Shown here piece by piece: positions 26,362 to 34,705 of a stretch of 64,000 nucleotides of DNA. Origin of the DNA: Afipia sp. P52-10 (GTDB lineage Bacteria > Pseudomonadota > Alphaproteobacteria > Rhizobiales > Xanthobacteraceae); contig NZ_AZSJ01000004.1 in NCBI RefSeq assembly GCF_000516555.1, forward strand, positions 125,591 through 189,590, read 5' to 3'. Every line of letters begins with the position of its first letter. Position 1 is the first letter of the stretch. A program made the position numbers and the translations under genes. Under the pieces are notes generated by a model that worked only from the letters and a program-made list of their open reading frames with translations, made no database searches and had not been told where the DNA came from.

Positions 26362-28704
26362 TTATGCTCCGCCGAAGTGGAATCGCGCTCCCAGCTTGAA
26401 GACGCGACCTGGCGCCGCACTCGCCCAAAGCACGTCGTTCTGGCTTGATGTGAAGTCCGCCGCACGCGGAACGGCGTAGGGCCGATAATACTCGTTGAGG
26501 ATGTTATCGACCGAGAAGTTCACAGTGACGTCGCGGTGCGGCTTATAGGTGATATAGGCATTGAGCAGATCGTACGATGTGCTGGCCAGATAGGTCACCG
26601 GGATCTTGGTGTTGGCCTCCACCGATGTCCACTGCATGGCGATCACCAGCTGGTTCTCCAGCAACCGCACGCCGGCTGTGGTCGTAATCTTGCGTGGCTG
26701 CACGGTAACGAGGCCGATACCGGTCTGCGTGTTCTCGCCACGCTGGAACGTGGCCGACACGCCAACGAACCAGCGATTGGCATCGTAGAAGGTTTCCGCC
26801 TCGAAACCCTCGATGCGGGCGTGGGCGATGTTCTGATATTGGAAGTACAGGTTCGGCACTGGCGGTCCAGCGAACTGCACGCCGTCGATATAGTCGCTGA
26901 CGTCGTTGCGGAACACGTTGAACTTCGCACGCACCGAGTCGCCTGCAGTGAAGAGATCATTCTTCTTCACGTTGATGCCGAATTCCTTGTTCTTGCCGAC
27001 CTCCGGTCGCAGATTAGGATTGGGCAGGAAGCAGAAGAAACCGCGCGAGCCGTCCGCGCAGCGCGACGTATCGCCCTGCCCCGGCCCCGAGGCAACGTGT
27101 GAACCATCGACCAATGTCTCGGTGATCGACGGCGCGCGATAGCCTTCGGCATAGCTGACATAGGGCGTGACCACATGGGTCGGCAGCAATGCCAGCGTCA
27201 CCTTCGGCGAAAAACGGTCGCCATCCGTGGATATGGCTCCCGAGCTCAGATGATAGTTATCGTAGCGGACAGCGCTGACGAGATCGAACCAGTTCGCGTA
27301 GCCAACCTTCCACTGGGCGAAGGCTCCGGACACGGTGCGACGCCCGCCCGGCGTCGTCGCGTTGGAGTTACCGCTGAAATCCGTCGTCTTCACGTCGTCC
27401 TGGAACAAATCGCCGCCATAGGTGACCGCGTGCCGCCAGTCGCCATGCTCGAAGCGCGAGGTATTGTGCAGATCGAAGCCGAGGGTATCGATCACATAGC
27501 TACGTGAATCGCCGATGCAGCCCGAGATCGCGTTGCCTGGCAAACCGCGCAACGCGCAGGCCGTCCCGAACGCGGGAGCCGTAGACGTATGGGCAATCTT
27601 GGTCTGATCGCTCTCGGTGCGATTCCAGTAGATCTTCGCGTCCCAGTCGAACAGCTTGTCCTCGGGGCGCTGATACTTCCAGCCAAGGCTCGTCTGATAG
27701 TTCTTGACGTTGGTGGCGTAGATTGACGTGCCGTTGCCTGCGGTGCCGGGCTGCGAGAACGGCAAGCCGAGCGCACGCCGCGGCTGGCCGACGTCGTAGT
27801 CGAAATCCTGGAAGATACCGCCGAGCTTGATCTCATGGCCGTCGGCCGGACGCACGGTCGCCTTGGCGATCGCGCTGCCGGTCTTGTTGGCGGAGTTCTC
27901 CACCGTCACGCCCATGCCGTCCTTGTAGTTCGACTGCGCCGTCCACGAACCGCCCGCAAACAGGTCGACATTCGGATTGACGCGCACGCCGCCGAACCCC
28001 GACACCATGCCACGCATGTTGTTCGTGCCGCCCATCACGCCCCATTCGGTGCCCCAGCGCTCGCCTGGACGCACGACATCATCGATATCCTTTGTGCGGA
28101 ACGAGACCACGCCGCCGATCGCGCCTGAGCCGTAGATATTCGCGGTCGGGCCGCGCACCACATCGACGCCGCCAACCAATTCCGGATCGAGGAAGAACTG
28201 ACCGTTCGCACTATGTGCCGTGCGCTGGTAGTTCTGGCGCGCACCGTCAACGACCACAGCGACGCGGCCGAAATCCTGCAGGCCGCGAATGTTCACCGAA
28301 GTCGCCGGATCGTCACCGCGGTCCTGCAACGAGACACCAGGAACTGCATACAGAACGTCGCCGAGACGTTTCGGCTGGATGCCCTGAATCTGTTCGAGCG
28401 TGACGACACTTACCGGCGCGAGCGCATCGACTGCCCGCTCTTCGGTTTTGGTGGCGGCGACAGTAATGGTGTCGAGCGACTGGGTCGAACCCTGCACCTG
28501 GGCATTGGCATTCAGCGCCTGCGCAGGCACGACTTGTGCGACCTGTTGCCGCTTCTTGCGCTTGGCGCTGCTTTGTTTTGCGCTCTGCGTCGCCTGCGTC
28601 ACTTCGCCCTGCTGAGCGAACCCCGCTGAACTGCAGCAGACACCGACCGCAAACGCAGACACGCCTACAAGGAGCGCGCGCGCGCTCCTGGCCCCATTAG
28701 CCAT
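26362..28704 (-). CDS. hmuR: TonB-dependent heme/hemoprotein outer-membrane receptor
   Basis: A 780-residue receptor. A signal peptide (ARALLVGVSAFAVGVCCSSAGFAQ) is followed by a Lys/Arg-rich linker, a TonB box (LDTITVAATKTEERA), the plug domain (VVTLEQIQGIQPKRLGDVLYAVPGVS...VNIRGLQDFGRVAVVVDGARQNYQR), and a beta-barrel to the C-terminus. The heme-receptor hallmarks FRAP/NPNL appear as GYRAPSITETLVDGSHV and NPNLRPEVGKNKEFG. I start at the ATG at 28704, which has GGGGA 7 bases upstream; a TTG two codons earlier is also open. It is divergent from hmuPTUV and delivers heme into the periplasm for HmuT. Confidence 0.94.
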   Translation of the reverse strand: MANGARSARALLVGVSAFAVGVCCSSAGFAQQGEVTQATQSAKQSSAKRKKRQQVAQVVPAQALNANAQVQGSTQSLDTITVAATKTEERAVDALAPVSVVTLEQIQGIQPKRLGDVLYAVPGVSLQDRGDDPATSVNIRGLQDFGRVAVVVDGARQNYQRTAHSANGQFFLDPELVGGVDVVRGPTANIYGSGAIGGVVSFRTKDIDDVVRPGERWGTEWGVMGGTNNMRGMVSGFGGVRVNPNVDLFAGGSWTAQSNYKDGMGVTVENSANKTGSAIAKATVRPADGHEIKLGGIFQDFDYDVGQPRRALGLPFSQPGTAGNGTSIYATNVKNYQTSLGWKYQRPEDKLFDWDAKIYWNRTESDQTKIAHTSTAPAFGTACALRGLPGNAISGCIGDSRSYVIDTLGFDLHNTSRFEHGDWRHAVTYGGDLFQDDVKTTDFSGNSNATTPGGRRTVSGAFAQWKVGYANWFDLVSAVRYDNYHLSSGAISTDGDRFSPKVTLALLPTHVVTPYVSYAEGYRAPSITETLVDGSHVASGPGQGDTSRCADGSRGFFCFLPNPNLRPEVGKNKEFGINVKKNDLFTAGDSVRAKFNVFRNDVSDYIDGVQFAGPPVPNLYFQYQNIAHARIEGFEAETFYDANRWFVGVSATFQRGENTQTGIGLVTVQPRKITTTAGVRLLENQLVIAMQWTSVEANTKIPVTYLASTSYDLLNAYITYKPHRDVTVNFSVDNILNEYYRPYAVPRAADFTSSQNDVLWASAAPGRVFKLGARFHFGGA

Positions 28705-28938
28705 CGTCAATTCCCCAAGCCGTCGTCTTTAAAGCCGTCTTTTCAACTGGCCGCGGCTGGCGGGCGGCCACACGAGGTGGCGCTTGCTGGCTAACGGATG
28801 CGTCTCCCCGGACGCATAACCAATCAAGGTCTTGGTACTTGGCAGGCCTCGCGAAATCAACCGAACGGAACCGACATTAAAACGATTGTAAAGTGGAAGG
28901 CTTGGAGTTGGCGCAGAGGGAAACCTATAAAGACCACG
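28705..28938. promoter_or_regulatory. Divergent hmuR / hmuP promoter region
   Basis: These 234 bases lie between hmuR (minus) and hmuP (plus) and must drive both. The clearest element is an Irr/ICE-like box at 28876-28892, annotated separately. I could not assign -35/-10 hexamers with confidence. Confidence 0.5.
28876..28892 (+). promoter_or_regulatory. Candidate iron-control element (Irr box) upstream of hmuP
   Basis: ATTAAAACGATTGTAAA matches 11 of 14 defined positions of the rhizobial ICE/Irr consensus TTTAGAA-N3-TTCTAAA as I remember it. It lies 47 bases before the hmuP start, within the divergent hmu promoter region where Bradyrhizobium carries an ICE. Irr would couple heme-uptake expression to iron status. 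The match is imperfect, so this remains a candidate. Confidence 0.45.
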
Positions 28939-29181
28939 ATGCTTCTCTCTCCGGACATGATGAGCTTGAGCCAGACATCTTCACACGGCGCACCGGCGAG
29001 CAGTACCGATGGCGGCAATGCAGCATCGGCCGGAAACGACAGCCGGGCCGTGCCGTTGCGCGGCAATCGTTTCGACAGCCGCGATATTTTCCAGGCGACT
29101 CGCGAAATCATTATCGCTCACGGCGAGGAGACCTACCGGCTTCGCCTGACCGCGCAAAACAAGCTGATCCTGACCAAATGA
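28939..29181 (+). CDS. hmuP: Hemin uptake protein HemP/HmuP
   Basis: About 80 residues, ending in the HemP domain NRFDSRDIFQATREIIIAHGEETYRLRLTAQNKLILTK, which is diagnostic of this small family. HmuP in Bradyrhizobium is a co-activator needed with Irr for hmu expression. The start is uncertain: the ATG at 28939 is used, with alternatives at 28957 and 28960, none with a strong ribosome-binding site. Its TGA stop overlaps the hmuT ATG (ATGA), so translation of hmuT is probably coupled. Confidence 0.85.
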   Translation: MLLSPDMMSLSQTSSHGAPASSTDGGNAASAGNDSRAVPLRGNRFDSRDIFQATREIIIAHGEETYRLRLTAQNKLILTK

Positions 29182-30113
29182 ACGCGATGCGCATACCCTT
29201 CTGCCTCAGTGCGGCCGCCGTCGCTCTTGCGGGATTGCTGACGGGCGCCCCCATGCAGGCCAGCGAATTGCGTCATGCCGAGGCGCAGCGGATTGTTGCC
29301 GTCGGCGGCGCCATCACCGAGATCGTTTATGCGCTTGGTCTGGAGGACCGGCTGGTCGGCATCGACTCGACCAGCCTTTACCCGCAGCAGGCCCTCAAGC
29401 AGAAGGCCAACGTCGGCTACATGCGTCAGCTCTCGGCGGAAGGGGTACTCGGCCTCAACCCGGACCTGATTATCGCCACCGAAGGCGCCGGGCCGAAGGA
29501 AACGCTTTCGGTGCTCGCGGCAACGAAGGTACCGATCGTCACGGTACCCGAAACCTTTTCTGAAGATGGAATCCTCGAGCGTATCCGGCTGGTCGCGAGT
29601 GAGCTCGGCGCCGAGACGCGGGGAGCCTGCCTCACCCAAGCGGTCGAAAGAGACCTCACCGCGATGCGCAAACTGCGCGAGACCGTCAAGGACAAGCGGC
29701 GGGTGATGTTCGTCATGTCGCTCGTCAACGGCCGCGCCATCGTCGCGGGACACAAGACGGCAGCCGACGAAATCATTGCGCTCGCTGGCGGGACCAATGC
29801 AATCGACGGCTATGACGGCTACAAGCCGCTCAGCGAGGAGGCGATCGTCGCAGCCAAGCCCGACGCGATCCTGGTGATGCAGCGCGGTACCGATGCCGTC
29901 ACCTCCGAGATGATCTTCTCCAATGCCGCATTCGCGCTGACACCCGCTGCGAAGGACAAAACATTCATCGCCATGGACGGCCTTTACCTGCTCGGTTTCG
30001 GCCCGCGCACCGCCGCAGCGGCGCGCGATCTCGCAGCCGCCCTCTATCCGGCGGTTGCCGGACAAGACACCATGGGCAAGCCGACCATCCTGTCCGTGAA
30101 CTGCCGGCAATGA
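29178..30113 (+). CDS. hmuT: Periplasmic heme-binding protein HmuT
   Basis: A 311-residue TroA/BtuF-fold binding protein. The start ATG overlaps the hmuP stop by 4 bases, and the first 28 residues are a signal peptide (IPFCLSAAAVALAGLLTGAPMQASE). The mature protein carries RIVAVGGAITEIVYALGLEDRLVGIDSTSLYP, LNPDLIIATEGAGP and a C-terminal lobe ending AAALYPAVAGQ. It hands heme to HmuUV. The gene ends in an ATGA overlap with hmuU. Confidence 0.94.
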   Translation: MNAMRIPFCLSAAAVALAGLLTGAPMQASELRHAEAQRIVAVGGAITEIVYALGLEDRLVGIDSTSLYPQQALKQKANVGYMRQLSAEGVLGLNPDLIIATEGAGPKETLSVLAATKVPIVTVPETFSEDGILERIRLVASELGAETRGACLTQAVERDLTAMRKLRETVKDKRRVMFVMSLVNGRAIVAGHKTAADEIIALAGGTNAIDGYDGYKPLSEEAIVAAKPDAILVMQRGTDAVTSEMIFSNAAFALTPAAKDKTFIAMDGLYLLGFGPRTAAAARDLAAALYPAVAGQDTMGKPTILSVNCRQ

Positions 30114-31207
30114 GTGCCGCCGAGATTTCCGTGTCTGCTTCCAGCCCCCATACCGCTGCGGCCAAACGCCGCCCCAAAGCCTTTGCCGTGTTCGCAGCGC
30201 TGCTGGCGCTGCTCGTCTGCACGGCTCTGCTTGCGGCGACGCTCGGTGCAGCCGGCATCCCGCTCGAGCGCCTATGGCCGGCGCTGGGCTTCGGCGGCGC
30301 CAAGGATCCCGCGACCTTCGCCCGAGACCAGCTCGTACTGTGGTCGATTCGCATTCCGCGGATCGCGATCGCGGCGATGATCGGCGCCCTGCTCGCAGTT
30401 GCCGGCACCGTCATGCAGGGTCTGTTTCGAAATCCGCTGGCCGACCCGGCCCTGGTCGGCGTATCCAGCGGCGGCGCCTTCGCGGCCGCCTTCACCATCG
30501 TCATCCTCGACAGCATGATCGCACCGAACGCCGCCGCCAATGCGTTCGAGCTGCTGCCGCTGGCCGCCTTCGCAGGTTCGTTGATCACGACGCTGCTGCT
30601 GTACAAAATCGCCAGCCGTGATGGGCGCACCTCGGTCGCGATGTTCCTGTTGTCGGGTCTCGCCATCGCCGCACTCGCCAATGCCGCCATCGGCCTCCTG
30701 ATCTTCATGGCGGACGACCGTCAGCTTCGTGACATCTCCTTCTGGTTGCTCGGTTCGCTCGGCGGCGCCACCTGGTCCAAAGCCGCCCTGCTGGCGCCAT
30801 TCGTCATCATTGCTGGCTTGGTCATGCCGTTCATCGCCCGCGGGTTGGACGTGCTGGTGCTCGGCGAGCAGGAGGCGTTCTACAGCGGCATTAATGTCGA
30901 GCGGCTGAAGATGATCAGCATTGTCCTCGTCTCGGCCATGACCGGCGCGGCGGTGGCGATCTGCGGGGTGATCGGCTTCGTCGGCATCGTCGTGCCGCAT
31001 CTGCTGCGACTCGCCATCGGACCCGGCCATCGCCTGCTCCTGCCCGCCTCGGCGTTGTTTGGCGCGGCGTTGATGGTGTTCGCCGATACGTTTGCCCGCG
31101 TGCTGGCGGCGCCTGCCGAAATCCCGGTCGGCATTCTGACCGCGACCATCGGCGCACCGTTCTTCCTCTACATGCTGCTGCGGCAGCGTGCTCTGGTCGG
31201 CTCATGA
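30110..31207 (+). CDS. hmuU: Heme ABC transporter permease HmuU
   Basis: A 365-residue FecCD/BtuC-family permease with about ten membrane spans. Recognisable family blocks are SIRIPRIAIAAMIGALLAVAGTVMQGLFRNPLADPALVGVSSGGAF, FWLLGSLGGATW and AVAICGVIGFVGIVVPHLLRL. It forms the inner-membrane channel for heme with HmuV. It starts with a 4-base overlap with hmuT and ends in a 4-base overlap with hmuV, so the four genes hmuPTUV are tightly coupled. Confidence 0.95.
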   Translation: MSAAEISVSASSPHTAAAKRRPKAFAVFAALLALLVCTALLAATLGAAGIPLERLWPALGFGGAKDPATFARDQLVLWSIRIPRIAIAAMIGALLAVAGTVMQGLFRNPLADPALVGVSSGGAFAAAFTIVILDSMIAPNAAANAFELLPLAAFAGSLITTLLLYKIASRDGRTSVAMFLLSGLAIAALANAAIGLLIFMADDRQLRDISFWLLGSLGGATWSKAALLAPFVIIAGLVMPFIARGLDVLVLGEQEAFYSGINVERLKMISIVLVSAMTGAAVAICGVIGFVGIVVPHLLRLAIGPGHRLLLPASALFGAALMVFADTFARVLAAPAEIPVGILTATIGAPFFLYMLLRQRALVGS

Positions 31208-32004
31208 GCCCGGCAATCGAAGTCTCCTCCGCCGGAATGACGATCCGTGGGGCGACGCTGCTGGACGGCATCGACTTCAGCGCGGCTCCCGGTGAGACCG
31301 TCGCCATCGTCGGCCCGAACGGCGCCGGAAAGTCCACGCTGCTGCGCATCCTGTCCGGCGACCTATTGCCGACACGCGGAACAGTGCGGATCAAGGGGGC
31401 CGAACTGCGCTCGTACGCGCCGGACAAGCTGGCAGCCCATCGCGCGGTGCTGTCTCAGCATGTGACCATCTCCTTTCCGTTTACGGTGGAGGAAGTCGTG
31501 CGGATGGGCGCAGGCGAAATCCCTCGCGCCAAAGCGCAGCCGCTTGTGGAGGCGATGCTGAGCGAGATTGACCTCAATGCGTTGCGCCATCGCGAACTGC
31601 CAACGCTATCAGGTGGCGAACAGCAGCGTGCGCATTTTGCCCGCGTCCTGCTCCAGCTTGCTGTCGGTGAGGCAAAGCACGGTCCCGGCGTGCTCCTCTT
31701 GGACGAGCCGACGTCGAGCCTCGACCTCCGTTACCAGATCAACCTTGTCGAGCTCGGCAAGCGGCGGGCAAAGGCCGGAACGGCCGTCATCGCCATTTTG
31801 CACGATCTCAATTTGGCATCGCGCTTCGCCGATCGGATCGTCGTGCTCAGCAAAGGAAGGATCGCGGCGTCGGGTACACCGCGCGAAACGATCACCAGTG
31901 CAATGCTGCGCGACGTTTTTGAGGTCGAGACGACCATCGGCCTGATCGGTGACCTGCCTCATGTGCTGCCACAAATCATGCAGCCTGCAAGCGGGCGCCT
32001 CTGA
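31204..32004 (+). CDS. hmuV: Heme ABC transporter ATP-binding protein HmuV
   Basis: A 266-residue ATPase with Walker A GPNGAGKST at residues 37-45, the signature LSGGEQQR at 135-142, Walker B VLLLDEPTSSLD at 163-174 and the switch histidine in ILHDLNLASRF. Length and motif spacing match HmuV. It energises heme import through HmuU and is the last gene of the plus-strand hmu operon. Confidence 0.95.
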   Translation: MSPAIEVSSAGMTIRGATLLDGIDFSAAPGETVAIVGPNGAGKSTLLRILSGDLLPTRGTVRIKGAELRSYAPDKLAAHRAVLSQHVTISFPFTVEEVVRMGAGEIPRAKAQPLVEAMLSEIDLNALRHRELPTLSGGEQQRAHFARVLLQLAVGEAKHGPGVLLLDEPTSSLDLRYQINLVELGKRRAKAGTAVIAILHDLNLASRFADRIVVLSKGRIAASGTPRETITSAMLRDVFEVETTIGLIGDLPHVLPQIMQPASGRL

Positions 32005-32020
32005 GGGACATCACGCCACG

Positions 32021-32353
32021 CTATTTCTTCGCGGGCTCCTTCTGGTCCTTTTGCCCAACCGGCTCTTTCTTCTCGCCGGCGGCCTTCAACAGGTCCAGTT
32101 CCTTGCGCATCGCGGTAACAAGCCCTTTCAGAGACTCGATCTCACGGTTCGCGGCGTCCAGTTTCTGCTGGGCGGCCAGCGACTGTTTCGTCAACGACTG
32201 CTGCAGAAAGTTGACGTTGCTCTGAAGGCAGCTCGTCCGCCGCTCCATGGTCTTTTCCGCCGTGCAGATTTCAATGCCCGGCACGTCCTGCGCATACGTG
32301 CAGGACGACCACACCACGACTGACAATGCGGGGACCACTTTCAGATATCGCAC
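32021..32353 (-). CDS. Hypothetical secreted coiled-coil protein (GTG start)
   Basis: A 110-residue protein I do not recognise. It starts with a GTG preceded by a purine-rich AAGGAAAGGGGG stretch and a signal-peptide-like segment ending SSCTYAQ. The mature part has two cysteines (EICTAEK and TSCLQSN), then a heptad-patterned helix (NFLQQSLTKQSLAAQQKLDAANREIESLKGLVTAMRKEL would be one coiled coil), and a Lys/Glu-rich tail. It is probably periplasmic. It converges with hmuV 16 bases away and precedes no obvious partner. Confidence 0.7.
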   Translation of the reverse strand: MRYLKVVPALSVVVWSSCTYAQDVPGIEICTAEKTMERRTSCLQSNVNFLQQSLTKQSLAAQQKLDAANREIESLKGLVTAMRKELDLLKAAGEKKEPVGQKDQKEPAKK

Positions 32354-32447
32354 AACGCCCCCTTTCCTTCCGGCATACCTCAGGGCGAGAACATGCGAAC
32401 CGCAAACATGTTCCGGTTCGCGATGTCATGCCCAGCCCGAGCGCCTC

Positions 32448-34538
32448 TCAGGCTCCCGGCTTGATGTCGGCAAATTTCTTGCCTTCCGCAACGATCTTCT
32501 CCAGAAGCGGCGACGGCTTGAACTGATCGCCCATCGTCGCCTGGAATTCCTTCATCTTTGCAAGCACCTTGTCGGCCCCGATCTGATCTCCGTAGTACAT
32601 CAGCCCGCCGCGATAGTGCGGCCAGCCATAGCCGTAACGCCAGATCACATCAATGTCGGATGCGCGGATCGCCTTCTTGTCGGCGAGAATCTGCACACCT
32701 TCGTTGATCATCGGATAGAGGCAGCGTTCGAGGATCTCCTCGTCGGAGATCTTGCGGCCGTTGATGCCCTTTTTTGCCATAAAGTCCTTGATGATCTTCT
32801 CGGTCACGGGCGACGGCTTGGCATTGCGATTTTCGTCGTAATCGTAGTAACCGGCACCGGTCTTCTGCCCACGGCGATCCATCTCGCAGAGCACGTCACG
32901 CAATGTTTCGCCCTTCGAATTCTCCTTGACCCAGCCGATATCGAGCCCGGCAAGATCGCTCATGGCGAACGGTCCCATCGGGAAGCCGAACTCATACAGA
33001 ACGCGGTCCACGTCCCACGGCATCGCACCCTCAAGCACGAGCTTCTGCGCCTCGACCTGACGCTGCCGCAAGATGCGATTGCCGACGAACCCAGGGCAGA
33101 CCCCGACCAACGCCGCAACCTTATCGATCTTCTTGGCAAGCTTCATTGAGGTGGCGATCACCTCCTTCGAGGTGTGGTCCGCACGCACGATCTCAAGCAG
33201 CTTCATCACATTGGCAGGGGAGAAGAAGTGCAGCCCGATCACCGCCTCGGGACGTTTGGTCGCGGAGGCGATTTCGTCGATATTCAATCCCGACGTGTTG
33301 GTCGCGAGGATAGCGCCCGGCTTGCAGATCGCGTCCAGCTTGGCAAACACATCTTTCTTGATGTCCATCCGCTCAAACACCGCCTCGATCACGAGATCGA
33401 CGTCCTTGAGACTGTTCATGTCCAGCGAGCCCGAGATCAGCTTCATCCGCTTCTCGACATCGTCCTGGGTCAGGCCGCCACGCTGGGCAGTGCGCTCATA
33501 ATTCTTGCGGATCACCGACAGGCCGCGATCCAGCGCCTCCTGCTTAGTCTCGACGATCTTCACCGGGATGCCGACATTGGCGAAGTTCATGGCAATGCCG
33601 CCACCCATAGTGCCCGCGCCGATGATGCCGACCGTATTCACCGGAATCACCGGTGTCTCGTCGGGCACATCCGGAATCTTGGCAGCCTCGCGCTCGGCGA
33701 AGAAGGCATGGCGCATCGCGGGCGCCTGCGGTCCGGCATGTAACTCCTGTGACAGCTCGGTTTCACGCTTCAGGCCCTCTTCGAAAGACAGGCTTACGGC
33801 TGCCTCGACGCACTTGATGATGTTCTGTGGCGCGTTCATGTTGCGAAGCCGCCGCGCGTTTGCCTTCTTGAAGTTGGCGATCAGGTCCGGGTTCTTGCGG
33901 GCGGCCTCGACCTTGTCGGTCAGATCGCGAACCCGCTTGATCCCGCGTTTCTCGGCAACCACCTTCCGGGCAAACGCGATCGCCGTCTCGCGGAGCTTCT
34001 CCTCGGGCGCGAGCGCGTCGAAGATGCCGAGCTCAAGCGCCTCCTTCGCCGGCACATGGCGACCGGTGGTCATCATCTCCAGCGCCCGCTCAACGCCGAC
34101 GATTCGCGGCAATGCCTGTGTGCCGCCGCCACCGGGCAGAATGCCGATGTTGACCTCGGGCAAACCGCAACGGGCCGAGGGCACAGCCACGCGATAGTGG
34201 CACATCATCGCAAATTCGAGACCGCCGCCGAGTGCGGTACCGTGCACCGCCGCGATGATCGGCTTGTTGGCGTTATCCATCATCGCTTGGAAGTCCTTCA
34301 AACCAGGCGGCTTGCGCGGACGGCCCATTTCGCGGATGTCCGCGCCGGCGATGAAGGTACGGCCATCGCAGCGCACGACAATCGCCTCGACCGTGGAATC
34401 GGCCAGCGCCTTGGTCACGGCTTCCTGCAATCCCTCGCGCACGTTCTGCGACAGCGCATTCACCGGCGGCGAATTGACCGAGATCACGGCAACGTTGCCG
34501 TCATTCGAAAGGTCGATCACGGAATTGATGGCCGCCAT
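32448..34538 (-). CDS. Bifunctional enoyl-CoA hydratase / 3-hydroxyacyl-CoA dehydrogenase (FadB/FadJ-like)
   Basis: A 696-residue fused beta-oxidation enzyme. The N-terminal crotonase domain (about 1-190) keeps both catalytic glutamates, Glu108 in GGGLEFA and Glu128 in LPEVNIG, and the oxyanion loop TFIAGADIREMG. The NAD-binding site GAGTMGG is at 307-313, followed by the dehydrogenase catalytic region VIGLHFFSPANVMKLLEIV and two C-terminal helical domains (GYGWPHYRGG). It converts trans-2-enoyl-CoA to 3-ketoacyl-CoA. GGAG lies 7 bases before the ATG. No thiolase or acyl-CoA dehydrogenase is adjacent, so it must work with partners encoded elsewhere. Confidence 0.93.
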   Translation of the reverse strand: MAAINSVIDLSNDGNVAVISVNSPPVNALSQNVREGLQEAVTKALADSTVEAIVVRCDGRTFIAGADIREMGRPRKPPGLKDFQAMMDNANKPIIAAVHGTALGGGLEFAMMCHYRVAVPSARCGLPEVNIGILPGGGGTQALPRIVGVERALEMMTTGRHVPAKEALELGIFDALAPEEKLRETAIAFARKVVAEKRGIKRVRDLTDKVEAARKNPDLIANFKKANARRLRNMNAPQNIIKCVEAAVSLSFEEGLKRETELSQELHAGPQAPAMRHAFFAEREAAKIPDVPDETPVIPVNTVGIIGAGTMGGGIAMNFANVGIPVKIVETKQEALDRGLSVIRKNYERTAQRGGLTQDDVEKRMKLISGSLDMNSLKDVDLVIEAVFERMDIKKDVFAKLDAICKPGAILATNTSGLNIDEIASATKRPEAVIGLHFFSPANVMKLLEIVRADHTSKEVIATSMKLAKKIDKVAALVGVCPGFVGNRILRQRQVEAQKLVLEGAMPWDVDRVLYEFGFPMGPFAMSDLAGLDIGWVKENSKGETLRDVLCEMDRRGQKTGAGYYDYDENRNAKPSPVTEKIIKDFMAKKGINGRKISDEEILERCLYPMINEGVQILADKKAIRASDIDVIWRYGYGWPHYRGGLMYYGDQIGADKVLAKMKEFQATMGDQFKPSPLLEKIVAEGKKFADIKPGA

Positions 34539-34705
34539 GGCGCGTCTCCTCGTTTTTGAAGCGGTTGTTGTTGCGGAGGACGGCCGCTACAGACAGCAGC
34601 GGCCGAGGTCGACAGCAATCTAGGCCATCGCCTCGCAAAGCGATAGCCGTTTCTGCCCTTGGCTGTTCCGCAGAACGAGACACGGTCAGAGGGACGGGCT
34701 TGCCT

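Noticed and set aside
28736..28760. Possible second ICE-like box near hmuR (TTTAAAGCCGTCTTTTC)
   Set aside because: Only the left half resembles the consensus; the right half does not.
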